A stretch of DNA of 64,000 nucleotides from Streptomyces sp. NBC_00523. Its GTDB lineage: Bacteria > Actinomycetota > Actinomycetes > Streptomycetales > Streptomycetaceae. Shown here in pieces: positions 1 to 9,839 of this stretch (the stretch's first letter is position 1; the number at the start of each line of letters is the position of its first letter). A program made the position numbers and the translations under genes. The notes under the pieces were generated by a model that saw nothing but the letters and a program-made list of their open reading frames with translations, searched no databases and had not been told where the DNA came from. The stretch covers positions 5,828,001 to 5,892,000 of the forward strand of contig NZ_CP107836.1 in assembly GCF_036346615.1 (NCBI RefSeq), in the 5' to 3' direction.

Positions 1-297
1 TCGCAGCAGCCCGGGCGGGACGCGCAGGATGCGCCGGCCGCTGTCGCGCAGCCCGGACTCCTCACCCGGGCGAAGCGCTCGCCGGTGAGCCCGGACACCG
101 CATGGGTCTGCACAAGACACCTCGTATGTGATCTGCACCGGAACCGTGCGGGAACCCGGCGGACAGCCGCTTCACTCGCGCCCGCTCACGAACTCCCGGT
201 TCAACTCCGGTTCGTACGGTCCGGCGCGGACGCTTCGACGTCATCCCAGCAGAACCGCCGAGGCCATGAACCGATCTTTCAGCCATAGGCATAGGTT
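1..297. other. left-edge stretch with no supportable gene
   Basis: No frame here gives a recognisable protein. A leftward frame running off position 1 encodes a short stretch containing GLRDSGRRILRV that could be the start of a gene lying mostly outside the window, but it has no clear start or ribosome-binding site. An imperfect hairpin sits near 61-94 (CTCACC / GGTGAG arms). Nothing else is visible. Confidence 0.3.
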
Positions 298-489
298 TCA
301 CCCCGTAGGGGGGAATTCTGTTCGATTCAGGGAGGCCCCCTCGACCCACGTCTCCAACCAGCCGATGCGACGACTGCTCCAGCGCGCCGGCTGGACCCGG
401 TCGGCCTTCTCCGCGGCCTTGATGAGGGCGACCTCGAACTGTTCTACTTCCGCTGACCGTTCGGGTCGACCGCCGTGCGGGCCCGTCAC
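298..489 (-). CDS. possible 63-aa ORF coupled to the DoxX gene
   Basis: A 63-codon frame starts with GTG at 489 and overlaps the stop codon of the DoxX gene by four bases (GTGA), the arrangement usual for translationally coupled genes. The product has an acidic/helical centre (EVEQFEVALIKAAEKADR) followed by a Trp-containing stretch (ARWSSRRIGWLETWVEG). I do not recognise a family. It may be a small conserved gene, the remnant of a longer one, or a chance frame; the overlap and the non-random look of the peptide are the only arguments for it. Confidence 0.3.
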   Translation of the reverse strand: MTGPHGGRPERSAEVEQFEVALIKAAEKADRVQPARWSSRRIGWLETWVEGASLNRTEFPPTG

Positions 490-845
490 AGCGCGGTGGC
501 CGGCCAGACGGTTGCCGCCGCTGCCACGAGGAGGCCGATGTTGAGCCCGACGCGGCGGTCTCCGCCGCTCACGTGTACGGCGATCGCCCCGGCCTGGAGC
601 AGGACGAAGCCGATGGCCGCGGCCATGGCCAGGGACGGCATGATGCCGGTCAGCGGCGGCAGGACCAGTCCGATGGCACCGAGTATCTCGACCGCGCCCA
701 GCGCTCTTAGGGCGGGCAGGGGCACGCGGTCGACCCAGGCCATCATCGGGCGCAGCTGATCACGGCTGCGGACCGCTTTCAGCGTGCCCGAGTACAGGTA
801 GAAGAGTGCGAGCAGGCCCGCGACGATCCAGTAGGCCGTGTTCAT
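486..845 (-). CDS. DoxX-family small membrane protein
   Basis: Predicted 119-residue integral membrane protein with four hydrophobic segments: residues about 3-20 (YWIVAGLLALFYLYSGTLK), 45-65, 70-90 and 100-118. The N-terminal pattern (A..FLYSGTLKA), a loop with a conserved-looking PxP, and the ALGAVEILGAIGL motif in helix 2 are typical of the DoxX/DoxX-like family, whose members are quinone-linked or redox-associated membrane proteins; the precise function of this one is unknown. The start chosen is ATG at 845 (MNTAYW), because the longer frame adds only seven unconserved residues. It is divergent from the LysR gene at 1041, so that regulator probably controls it. Upstream of the DoxX gene itself no clear Shine-Dalgarno is visible. 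Confidence 0.8.
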   Translation of the reverse strand: MNTAYWIVAGLLALFYLYSGTLKAVRSRDQLRPMMAWVDRVPLPALRALGAVEILGAIGLVLPPLTGIMPSLAMAAAIGFVLLQAGAIAVHVSGGDRRVGLNIGLLVAAAATVWPATAL

Positions 846-1014
846 GGTTCTCGTTTCCGGGGCCACCGGTCAGCGGGGCCGCCCCATCGGTTGTTCCGGT
901 GGTCGTCAGGTCCGTTGCGTGAAGCATTCAGGGACATGGGGCCGCGCTTCTTCGGCCATGGGTACAAGTGCACAGCCGGAGCTCCGTGCCTGTCCAAGAC
1001 CCATCCTGCGGGGC

Positions 1015-1033
1015 CGATACCCGATGGGTATCG
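1015..1033. promoter_or_regulatory. palindrome CGATACCC-GAT-GGGTATCG, likely LysR operator
   Basis: Perfect 8-3-8 inverted repeat ending seven bases before the LysR GTG start, in the divergent region shared with the DoxX gene. The right arm contains TATCGT, a possible -10 element, so binding here could block the regulator's own promoter. LysR proteins bind dyads of this kind (T-N11-A type), so autoregulation plus control of the DoxX gene is the simplest reading. Confidence 0.6.
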
Positions 1034-1040
1034 TTGCAGC

Positions 1041-1892
1041 GTGGAGCTACGAACCCTGAGCTATTTCGTGGCGGTCGCCGAGGAACTCCACTTCGGCCGG
1101 GCCTCCACCCGGCTGCATATGAGCCAGCCGCCGCTGAGCCGTGCGATCAAGCAGTTGGAGGCCGAGGTCGGCGCCCCCCTCCTCATCCGCTCGCCCGCCG
1201 GGGTCGCGCTGACACCGGTCGGCACGGTACTGCTCGACGAGGCGCGCGCCCTGCTCGACCACGCCGACCGCGTCCGGGTCCGGGTGAACGCCGCGACCGG
1301 GACCACGACCCTCACCGTCGGCATCCTGGGCGACGGCACCGACCCGGGAGCGTCCAGGCTCGCCGCCGCCTTCCGCCGGAAGCACCCGGGCATCGACATC
1401 CGCATCCGCGACACCGACCTGGCCGACCCCACGTGCGGGCTGCGCGCCGGGCTCGTCGATGTCGCGCTCACCCGGGCGCCGTTCGACGAGACGGCCCTGG
1501 CCGTGCGGACTCTGCGCAGCGATCCGGTCGGCGTGGTCCTGCGCGCCGACGATCCGCTCGCCGGGCGTACCCGGTTGCGGCCTGCCGAGCTGAGTGATCG
1601 GCGCTGGTTCCAGTTCCCGCCGGGCACCGATCCCGTCTGGCAGTCCTACTGGAACGGCGGCCGTCCGCGCGAGGGGCCGGTGGTACGCGCCGTCCAGGAG
1701 TGTCTTCAGGCCGTGTTGTGGAACGGCACGATCGGCCTGGCCCCTCTCGGTCACGACCTGCCGTCCGAACTGGCCGTGGTCCCGCTGGCGGACATGGCGC
1801 CGAGCCGCGTGGTGGTCGCGTGGAACGAGGGCGACGGCAACCCGTTGGTCCGGTCGTTCGTGGAGATGGCGACAGCCGCGTACGGGGGCTGA
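1041..1892 (+). CDS. LysR-family transcriptional regulator
   Basis: 283 residues, usual for LysR regulators (about 290-300). The N-terminal winged HTH spans residues about 1-60: MELRTLSYFVAVAEELHFGR, then RLHMSQPPLSRAIKQLEAEVG with the recognition helix, then the T-PVG wing. The C-terminal effector domain has the two-lobed type 2 periplasmic-binding fold, starting near residue 88 with TLTVGILGDG and typical strands DVALTRAPFDE and VGVVLRADDPLAG. The start is GTG at 1041 because the domain begins exactly there; the frame is open further upstream but encodes unrelated residues. It is divergent from the DoxX gene and has a palindrome at its own promoter. The inducer is not predictable. Confidence 0.9.
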   Translation: MELRTLSYFVAVAEELHFGRASTRLHMSQPPLSRAIKQLEAEVGAPLLIRSPAGVALTPVGTVLLDEARALLDHADRVRVRVNAATGTTTLTVGILGDGTDPGASRLAAAFRRKHPGIDIRIRDTDLADPTCGLRAGLVDVALTRAPFDETALAVRTLRSDPVGVVLRADDPLAGRTRLRPAELSDRRWFQFPPGTDPVWQSYWNGGRPREGPVVRAVQECLQAVLWNGTIGLAPLGHDLPSELAVVPLADMAPSRVVVAWNEGDGNPLVRSFVEMATAAYGG

Positions 1893-1920
1893 GGGCCGCC
1901 GCAGGTCCAAAGTCCCGGAG

Positions 1921-1978
1921 ATGCCGCCGCACCCCGTCCGACCCGTGGCTCAGCGGGTCGGACGGGGTGCGGCGGCAT
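1921..1978. terminator. bidirectional terminator hairpin
   Basis: Perfect 25-bp inverted repeat (1921-1945 and 1954-1978) with an eight-base loop, lying between the stop of the LysR gene (1892) and the stop of the convergent HTH-MurA gene (1986). It would serve both transcripts. Confidence 0.9.
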
Positions 1979-1985
1979 CCTCGTA

Positions 1986-3515
1986 TCAGATGTCCCGGAA
2001 GATCTCGATCTGCGCCCCCACCGAGTTCAGCCGCTCCGCGAGCTCCTCGTAACCGCGGTTGATCACGTACACGTTGCGCAGTACCGACGTGCCTTCCGCC
2101 GCCATCATGGCGAGGAGGACGACCACCGCGGGGCGCAGGGCCGGGGGGCACATCATTTCGGCGGCGCGCCAGCGGGTGGGGCCCTCGACCAGGACGCGGT
2201 GGGGGTCCAGGAGCTGGAGGCGGCCGCCGAGGCGGTTGAGGTCGGTGAGGTAGATGGCGCGGTTGTCGTAGACCCAGTCGTGGATCAGGGTCTGGCCGTG
2301 GGCCGAGGCCGCGATGGCCGCGAAGAAGGGGACGTTGTCGATGTTGAGGCCGGGGAACGGCATCGGGTGGATCTTGTCGATCGGCGCCTCCAGCTTGGAG
2401 GGGCGGACCGTCAGGTCCACCAGCCGGGTGCGGCCGTTGTCCGCCGCGTACTCCGCGGTGCGGTCGCAGTCGACGCCCATCTCCTCCAGGACCGCGAGCT
2501 CGATCTCCAGGAACTCGATGGGGACCCGGCGGATCGTCAGCTCGGACTCCGTGACGACGGCCGCGGCCAGCAGGCTCATCGCCTCGACCGGGTCCTCGGA
2601 CGGCGAGTAGTCCACGTCCACGTCGATCTCGGGCACACCGTGCACCGTGAGGGTCGTCGTGCCGACGCCGTCCACGCGTACGCCCAGCGCCTCCAGGAAG
2701 AAGCACAGGTCCTGGACCATGTAGTTGGAGGAGGCGTTCCGGATGACCGTGGTGCCGTCGTGGCGGGCGGCGGCCAGCAGGGCGTTCTCGGTCACGGTGT
2801 CGCCGCGCTCGGTCAGCACGATCGGGCGGCCGGGCGTGACGGAGTGGTCCACCCGGGCGTGGTAGATCCCCTCGGTGGCGGCGATGTCCAGGCCGAAGCG
2901 GCGCAGCGCGATCATGTGCGGCTCGATCGTCCGCGTACCGAGGTCGCAGCCGCCCGCGTACGGCAGCTTGAACGCGTCCATGCGGTGCAGCAGCGGGCCG
3001 AGGAACATGATGATGGAGCGGGTGCGGCGGGCGGCGTCCGCGTCGATCGCGTCCATGTCCAGCCGGGCCGGCGGCACGATCTCCAGGTCGGTGCCGTCGT
3101 TGATCCAGCGGGCGCGCACGCCGATGGAGTTGAGCACTTCGAGGAGGCGGTAGACCTCCTCGATACGGGCCACGCGGCGCAGCACCGTACGGCCCTTGTT
3201 GAGCAGGGACGCGCACAGCAGCGCCACACAGGCGTTCTTGCTGGTCTTGACGTCGATCGCGCCGGAGAGCCGGCGCCCGCCGACCACGCGCAGATGCATG
3301 GGACCGGCGTAGCCGAGCGAGACGATCTCGCTGTCGAGTGCTTCACCGATACGGGCGATCATCTCAAGGCTGATGTTTTGATTGCCGCGCTCGATGCGGT
3401 TCACCGCGCTCTGGCTGGTGCCGAGCGCCTCGGCGAGCTGGCTCTGTGTCCAGCCCCGGTGCTGACGGGCGTCACGGATGAGCTTGCCGATACGTACGAG
3501 GTAGTCATCTGACAT
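1986..3515 (-). CDS. murA: XRE-type HTH fused to MurA-family enolpyruvyl transferase
   Basis: 509 residues, about 80 longer than ordinary MurA (about 420) because of an N-terminal XRE/Cro HTH at residues 5-62 (GWTQSQLAEALGTSQSAVNR, then IERG). A short linker leads to the EPSP-synthase/MurA fold from residue 74. MurA transfers enolpyruvate from PEP to UDP-GlcNAc, the first committed peptidoglycan step. The catalytic set is kept: Lys93-Asn94 (E. coli Lys22-Asn23), Cys190 in AGGCDLGTR (Cys115, the fosfomycin target) and Asp393 in PFPGLNID (Asp305). From memory, S. coelicolor SCO5998 beside aconitase is of this type. A palindrome just upstream (3527-3542) suggests the HTH represses its own gene. 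The enzyme may instead act on a related UDP-sugar; the fusion itself is certain from the frame. Confidence 0.9.
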   Translation of the reverse strand: MSDDYLVRIGKLIRDARQHRGWTQSQLAEALGTSQSAVNRIERGNQNISLEMIARIGEALDSEIVSLGYAGPMHLRVVGGRRLSGAIDVKTSKNACVALLCASLLNKGRTVLRRVARIEEVYRLLEVLNSIGVRARWINDGTDLEIVPPARLDMDAIDADAARRTRSIIMFLGPLLHRMDAFKLPYAGGCDLGTRTIEPHMIALRRFGLDIAATEGIYHARVDHSVTPGRPIVLTERGDTVTENALLAAARHDGTTVIRNASSNYMVQDLCFFLEALGVRVDGVGTTTLTVHGVPEIDVDVDYSPSEDPVEAMSLLAAAVVTESELTIRRVPIEFLEIELAVLEEMGVDCDRTAEYAADNGRTRLVDLTVRPSKLEAPIDKIHPMPFPGLNIDNVPFFAAIAASAHGQTLIHDWVYDNRAIYLTDLNRLGGRLQLLDPHRVLVEGPTRWRAAEMMCPPALRPAVVVLLAMMAAEGTSVLRNVYVINRGYEELAERLNSVGAQIEIFRDI

Positions 3516-3526
3516 GCCGAAAGGCT

Positions 3527-3542
3527 ATCTCAGATATGAGAT
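3527..3542. promoter_or_regulatory. palindrome ATCTCA-GATA-TGAGAT upstream of HTH-murA
   Basis: Six-base arms around a four-base centre, ending 11 bases before the HTH-MurA start codon. On the minus strand the site overlaps GAGATAG, which resembles a -10 element, and no purine-rich ribosome-binding site separates it from the ATG, so the transcript may be nearly leaderless. The HTH domain of the fused protein is an obvious candidate ligand; this is inference. Confidence 0.5.
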
Positions 3543-3663
3543 TGCACTCGCGTGGGGGTGTGCCGTTCGGGTGAGAGTGGTGTGCCGGACGGGGCGGGGG
3601 AGTGAACGGCGGTGCCCGAAACTCCCTCGCGTCCGGGCCCCGCCCCTCATAGGGTCCCGCCCC

Positions 3664-4356
3664 ATGGATTCCCGCGGCACGCACGTGCTCTCCGTGAACA
3701 TCGGCCGTCCCCGCCCCAACCCCTGGAAGGGGATCAGCGCGACCGGCATCGACAAGCGGCCCGTCGACGGGCCGGTCGCGGTGACCGCCCCGGGACCCAA
3801 GGGCACCGGCGCCGTCGGTCTTGCCGGCGACCGCGTCTACGACGTGAAGCACCACGGCGGCACCGACCAGGCCGTCTACGCCTACGCGCGCGAGGACCTC
3901 GACGGCTGGGAGGCCGAGCTCGGCCGGCCGCTCGCCAACGGGATGTTCGGCGAGAACCTGACGACCCTCGGCGTGGACGTCAACGGCGCCCTGATCGGGG
4001 AGCGCTGGCGGATCGGGCCGGACGTCGTCCTGGAGGTGTCGTGCGCCCGGATACCGTGCGGGACCTTCCAGGGCTGGCTGGAGCGGGACGGCTGGATCAA
4101 GCGGTTCACCCGGGCGGCCGTGCCCGGCGCGTACCTCCGGGTGATCGAGCCCGGCGAGATCCGCTCCGGCGACCGCCTGGAGATCGTGCACCGGCCCGCG
4201 CACGACGTGACCGTCGCGCTGGAGTTCCGGGCCACCACCCTGGAACCGGACCTGCTGCCGCGCCTCCTCGCCGCCGACGCGCTGCCCGACGAGACGAAGG
4301 AGGCGGTCCGCCGCCGCACGGACGCCACGCGCCCCGATCGGGGCGCCCGGACATGA
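3664..4356 (+). CDS. MOSC-domain protein (YiiM-like)
   Basis: 230 residues with a MOSC (molybdenum cofactor sulfurase C-terminal) domain over about residues 5-170. Visible features are the N-terminal beta strand HVLSVNIGRPRP, the GLAGDRVYDVKHHGGTDQAV segment, the GENLTT turn, and the conserved cysteine in SCARIPCGTFQGW. MOSC domains carry sulfur on that cysteine or bind molybdenum cofactor; YiiM-type proteins are linked to detoxification of N-hydroxylated compounds. The C-terminal tail (EFRATTLEPDLLPRLL) matches the extra helical region of YiiM relatives. The start is ATG at 3664; no Shine-Dalgarno is seen, but CATAGGGT a few bases upstream could be the -10 of a leaderless transcript. Divergent from the HTH-MurA gene. 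Confidence 0.85.
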   Translation: MDSRGTHVLSVNIGRPRPNPWKGISATGIDKRPVDGPVAVTAPGPKGTGAVGLAGDRVYDVKHHGGTDQAVYAYAREDLDGWEAELGRPLANGMFGENLTTLGVDVNGALIGERWRIGPDVVLEVSCARIPCGTFQGWLERDGWIKRFTRAAVPGAYLRVIEPGEIRSGDRLEIVHRPAHDVTVALEFRATTLEPDLLPRLLAADALPDETKEAVRRRTDATRPDRGART

Positions 4357-4381
4357 CCCTTCCGCGGTCATGTACTAGAGT

Positions 4382-4399
4382 TATCTCGACATCGAGATA
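4382..4399. promoter_or_regulatory. 18-bp perfect palindrome upstream of aconitase
   Basis: TATCTCGA-CA-TCGAGATA is an 8-2-8 perfect inverted repeat in an AT-rich patch between the MOSC stop (4356) and the aconitase start (4555). Its size fits a dimeric MarR, TetR or GntR-type repressor. No regulator gene lies next to it, so the protein that binds is unknown. Confidence 0.6.
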
Positions 4400-4441
4400 T
4401 ATGCCGAAGGCGCACAGCGGGCCACCCCCGGTAAGGGTTAC

Positions 4442-4460
4442 CTAACTAAGCCTTACCTTA
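4442..4460. promoter_or_regulatory. iron-box-like site upstream of acnA
   Basis: The 19 bases CTAACTAAGCCTTACCTTA match 16 of 19 positions of the DtxR/IdeR/DmdR1 iron-box consensus (TWAGGTWAGSCTWACCTWA), with the right half nearly perfect and the left half degraded. It lies about 95 bases before the aconitase start codon. Iron control of an iron-sulfur enzyme makes sense, but the match was made by eye. Confidence 0.5.
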
Positions 4461-4554
4461 GCGGATGGCCCGGTGGTCCGAGGCGGCACCACGCGGCGCC
4501 CGCCGTGGTGAGGCGCGGCGCGGAGATACGCGCACATTGATGAAGGAGACTGTC

Positions 4555-7269
<2,715 letters not shown>

Positions 7270-7290
7270 CCGGACCGGCTCCAGTACGGC

Positions 7291-7330
7291 GAGAGGGCCG
7301 CATCCCCGGCGACGGGGGTGCGGCCCTCTC
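7291..7330. terminator. terminator hairpin after acnA
   Basis: 17-bp arms GAGAGGGCCGCATCCCC and GGGGGTGCGGCCCTCTC (one G-T pair) with a six-base loop, 22 bases after the aconitase stop and just before the stop of the convergent VCBS gene. It would act in both directions. Confidence 0.85.
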
Positions 7331-7347
7331 TGTCTCTCACAGCCTGA

Positions 7348-8256
7348 TCAGAACAGGAACTTGTAGCTGTCCCAGCCGCTCGTGCCGATCTGCTTCTTGG
7401 CCTTGTACGGGGCCGAGGCGTTGCCGGTGCCGCTGTACAGGTACAGCTCGCCGCCCTTGCGGGCGATCAGGTCGGTCTTGCCGTCCTGGTCGATGTCACC
7501 CGTGGAGATCAGGCGGTTGTACTGGTTCCAGCCGCTGCCGATCTGGGTGCGCTTGGCGAACGGCGCGTTCTGGTTGCCGGTGCCCTTGTACAGCCACAGG
7601 ACGCCCGACTTGTCGCGCGCGACGACGTCGTTCTTGCCGTCGCCGTTGAGGTCGCCGTTGCCGGCGATCTCGCTGTAGATGTTCCAGCCGTAACCGGCCT
7701 TGATGCGCTTGGTGACCTTGCCGTTGCCGTAGCCGAGGTAGACGTAGAGGTCGCCCTTGGTGTCGACGGCGAGGATGTCACCGGCCGCGGCTCCACCGAT
7801 CTGGCCGGGGGAGACGAGCTTGCTGTAGGTGTTGTAGCCGTAGCCGACCTTGACGGCCGACGAGTCGAACGGCAGCCAGCCCAGGTCGCCGTTGCTCTCA
7901 CGGAACCAGAGGCCGTCGCTGTCACCGTCGTTCTGGTGGTCGACCTGCATCATCGCGGTGACGCCGGTCCAGCCCTGGCCGTACTGCTTGCGGGCGGTGA
8001 GGCCACCCTTGCCGTTCGGGCCGTACGCGTACGCGATGCCCGCGGAGTTGACCGCGTAGAGCGAGAAGTGCGGGTTGGCGGCGGCGGCCGCGGCGGCCGG
8101 GGCCGCTGCCGGCTGGTCGGCCGAGGCGCCGAGCGAAGGCTGCGGGGCGTCGGCGGCCACGGCGGAGGTGCCAGTGGCGACGAGGGCGGCGGTGAGCGCC
8201 GCGGCTGCCGCGCGAGCGGCGGTGCGCATGTGGTGCCGGCCAGTGGTTTTGGCCAC
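7348..8256 (-). CDS. secreted FG-GAP/VCBS repeat protein (first paralogue)
   Basis: 302 residues. It has a Sec-type signal (VAKTTGRHHMRTAARAAAAA, a hydrophobic core ending TGTSAVAADA), then an Ala/Pro-rich linker and about five repeats of roughly 45 residues. The repeats carry aspartate-rich calcium-loop motifs, GDLNGDGKNDVVARD and GDIDQDGKTDLIARK, each followed by LYLYSGTGN-type strands. This is the FG-GAP/VCBS propeller seen in integrins and many secreted Streptomyces proteins; no catalytic domain is present. GTG at 8256 was chosen because GGAG lies five bases upstream and the paralogue starts at the same place (VAK). It is a tandem duplicate of 8400-9236. The role is unknown; a cell-surface or matrix calcium-binding protein is plausible. 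Confidence 0.85.
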   Translation of the reverse strand: MAKTTGRHHMRTAARAAAAALTAALVATGTSAVAADAPQPSLGASADQPAAAPAAAAAAANPHFSLYAVNSAGIAYAYGPNGKGGLTARKQYGQGWTGVTAMMQVDHQNDGDSDGLWFRESNGDLGWLPFDSSAVKVGYGYNTYSKLVSPGQIGGAAAGDILAVDTKGDLYVYLGYGNGKVTKRIKAGYGWNIYSEIAGNGDLNGDGKNDVVARDKSGVLWLYKGTGNQNAPFAKRTQIGSGWNQYNRLISTGDIDQDGKTDLIARKGGELYLYSGTGNASAPYKAKKQIGTSGWDSYKFLF

Positions 8257-8322
8257 AAGTACTCCATGGATCGTGAAGTGGGAGCGGCCCGCCGCACGTT
8301 GGCGACGGGCCACCGATTCACG

Positions 8323-8341
8323 GAAATCGTGTCACGATTTC
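8323..8341. promoter_or_regulatory. perfect inverted repeat GAAATCGTG-T-CACGATTTC
   Basis: Nine-base arms around one base, 67 bases upstream of the first VCBS start codon and 59 bases past the second VCBS stop. It is AT-richer than its surroundings and not G/C-heavy enough for a strong terminator, so an operator for the downstream gene is more likely. Confidence 0.5.
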
Positions 8342-8399
8342 GTTCGTGAAACCTTCACGTTTCGTCATGAGTGTGTAACCACTGTGACGGTGACCGGTC

Positions 8400-9236
8400 T
8401 CAGAAGAAGAGGCGGTACGTGTTCCAGCCCGAGGTGCCGATGAGGGCCTTCGGCTTGTACGGGGCGGCCGCGTTGCCGGTGCCCGCGTACAGGTACAGCT
8501 CACCCTTGGCGTTGCGGGCGACCAGGTCGGTCCGGCCGTCCATGTTCAGGTCACCGGCGGCGAAGAGGGTGTTGTACTGGTTCCAGCCGCTGCCGATCTT
8601 GGTGCGCTTGGCGTACGGGGCCTTCTGGTCGCCCGTGCCCTTGTACAGCCAGAGGACGCCCGACTTGTCGCGCGCGACGAGGTCGCCCTTGCCGTCGCCG
8701 TCCAGGTCGCCGTTGCCCGCGATCTGGCTGTAGATGTCCCAGCCGTAGCCGACCTTCAGGCGCTTGGTGACCGTACCGTCGCCGTAGCCCAGGTACAGGT
8801 AGAGGTCGCCCTTGTTGTCGCGGGCGAGCAGGTCGCCGCCCTCGCCGCCGCCGAACTGGCCGACGGAGACGACGGTGTTGTAGGTGTCCCAGCCGTAACC
8901 GATCTTCTTGGCCGGGGAGTTGCCCTCGTAGTAGTAGATGTTGCCCGAGGTGCCGAGCTGCCAGCGGCCGTCCGCCAGGTTGTCCGCGTCGTTGTCCACC
9001 AGGCCGACGAACGCGAGGTTCGTCATGCCGGTCTCGAACTGGACGCGCGCGGAGAGGGTGCCGTCGCCCTGCGGCACGTAGGTGTACGCGTTGCCGGAGC
9101 CGTCGAGGCCGTAGAGGCCGAACATGGGCGCGTCGCCGACCTCGGCGGCGGAGGCGGAGGCGGCGGCAGCGCCGGTGACGACCAGGGCCGCGGTTATCGC
9201 AGCGGCGGCGAGCCGACGGCCAGAGATCTTGGCCAC
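8400..9236 (-). CDS. secreted FG-GAP/VCBS repeat protein (second paralogue)
   Basis: 278 residues, closely related to the product of 7348-8256: the C-terminal 200 residues align with the same repeat spacing (GDLDGDGKGDLVARDKSGVL, then GDLNMDGRTDLVARN, ending WNTYRLFF). The signal peptide (VAKISGRRLAAAAITAALVV to ASASA) differs, and the N-terminal repeat lacks the DGD calcium loop seen in its paralogue, carrying VDNDADNLADG instead. The start is GTG at 9236 with GGAG ten bases upstream. Predicted calcium-binding beta-propeller on the cell surface or secreted; no enzyme domain is visible. The two genes are 143 bases apart in the same direction, each with its own upstream region, so they may be expressed separately. 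Confidence 0.85.
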   Translation of the reverse strand: MAKISGRRLAAAAITAALVVTGAAAASASAAEVGDAPMFGLYGLDGSGNAYTYVPQGDGTLSARVQFETGMTNLAFVGLVDNDADNLADGRWQLGTSGNIYYYEGNSPAKKIGYGWDTYNTVVSVGQFGGGEGGDLLARDNKGDLYLYLGYGDGTVTKRLKVGYGWDIYSQIAGNGDLDGDGKGDLVARDKSGVLWLYKGTGDQKAPYAKRTKIGSGWNQYNTLFAAGDLNMDGRTDLVARNAKGELYLYAGTGNAAAPYKPKALIGTSGWNTYRLFF

Positions 9237-9506
9237 GTGTGTTCTCCATGGGTGGTGGGACGAGGCGTGACGCGCCGCGGGATACGGGGACACGCCACGG
9301 AATTGAGGGTGATCCTTTCACGACTCCCTCACGTCTCCAAGGGTTTGTCGAAATGAGGCCAACGCATCGTCTTCGCCCCGGTATGCGGACACCGCGAGGG
9401 CCGCGGCCGCCCTTTGTTCGCGGCGGCATGCGTACACCGGTGCATGCCGGGCATGCGGAAGTCAGCTTCCCGAAGCCAGTCGGACAGCGGTAGAAGAGGA
9501 GTTGTC

Positions 9507-9767
9507 GTGTCATTTCTCTGGGCCATCATCGCGGGACTCATCATCGGCCTGCTGGCCAAGCTGGTCGTCCCCGGCCGTCAGCCCATCCCCCTGTGGCTGA
9601 CCGTCCTGCTCGGTATCGTCGGCGGCCTCGCCGGCAACGCCCTCGCCAGCGCCTTCGGTGTGCGTGACACCGGGGGCATCGACTGGATCCGCCACATCTT
9701 CCAGATCGGTGTGGCCGCCGTGCTCATCGCCTTCATCAGCCCGATGTGGGCCCGACGACGCGCCTGA
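9507..9767 (+). CDS. GlsB/YeaQ/YmgE-family small membrane protein
   Basis: 86 residues with three transmembrane segments: residues 3-21 (LWAIIAGLIIGLLAKLVV), 30-52 (WLTVLLGIVGGLAGNALASAF) and 65-82 (IFQIGVAAVLIAFIS). The Gly-rich AGLIIGLLAKLVVPGRQ and GIVGGLAGN motifs identify the GlsB/YeaQ/YmgE (transglycosylase-associated) family, small envelope proteins often induced by stress; the biochemical role is unknown. The start is GTG at 9507 with AGAGGAG six bases upstream. It stands alone, with a strong hairpin 17 bases after its stop. Confidence 0.9.
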   Translation: MSFLWAIIAGLIIGLLAKLVVPGRQPIPLWLTVLLGIVGGLAGNALASAFGVRDTGGIDWIRHIFQIGVAAVLIAFISPMWARRRA

Positions 9768-9783
9768 CCGGGCCGCCCGTACG

Positions 9784-9834
9784 ACGACGAACGCCCTGTC
9801 CACCGCCGCGTGCGGTGGACAGGGCGTTCGTCGT
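9784..9834. terminator. bidirectional terminator hairpin
   Basis: Perfect 23-bp arms (9784-9806 and 9812-9834) with the loop CGCGT, between the GlsB stop and the stop of the convergent beta-glucosidase gene at 9840. Confidence 0.92.
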
Positions 9835-9839
9835 GCCGG

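Noticed and set aside
4465..4554. Upstream extension of aconitase to ATG 4465
   Set aside because: The 30 extra residues are Arg/Gly-rich and unconserved, and GAAGGAG is correctly placed for GTG 4555, which gives the family's usual 904 residues.
9426..9456. Three GCATGC hexamers before the GlsB-type gene
   Set aside because: Spacing is irregular (16 and 9 bases) and the hexamer is common in GC-rich DNA; not enough for an operator call.
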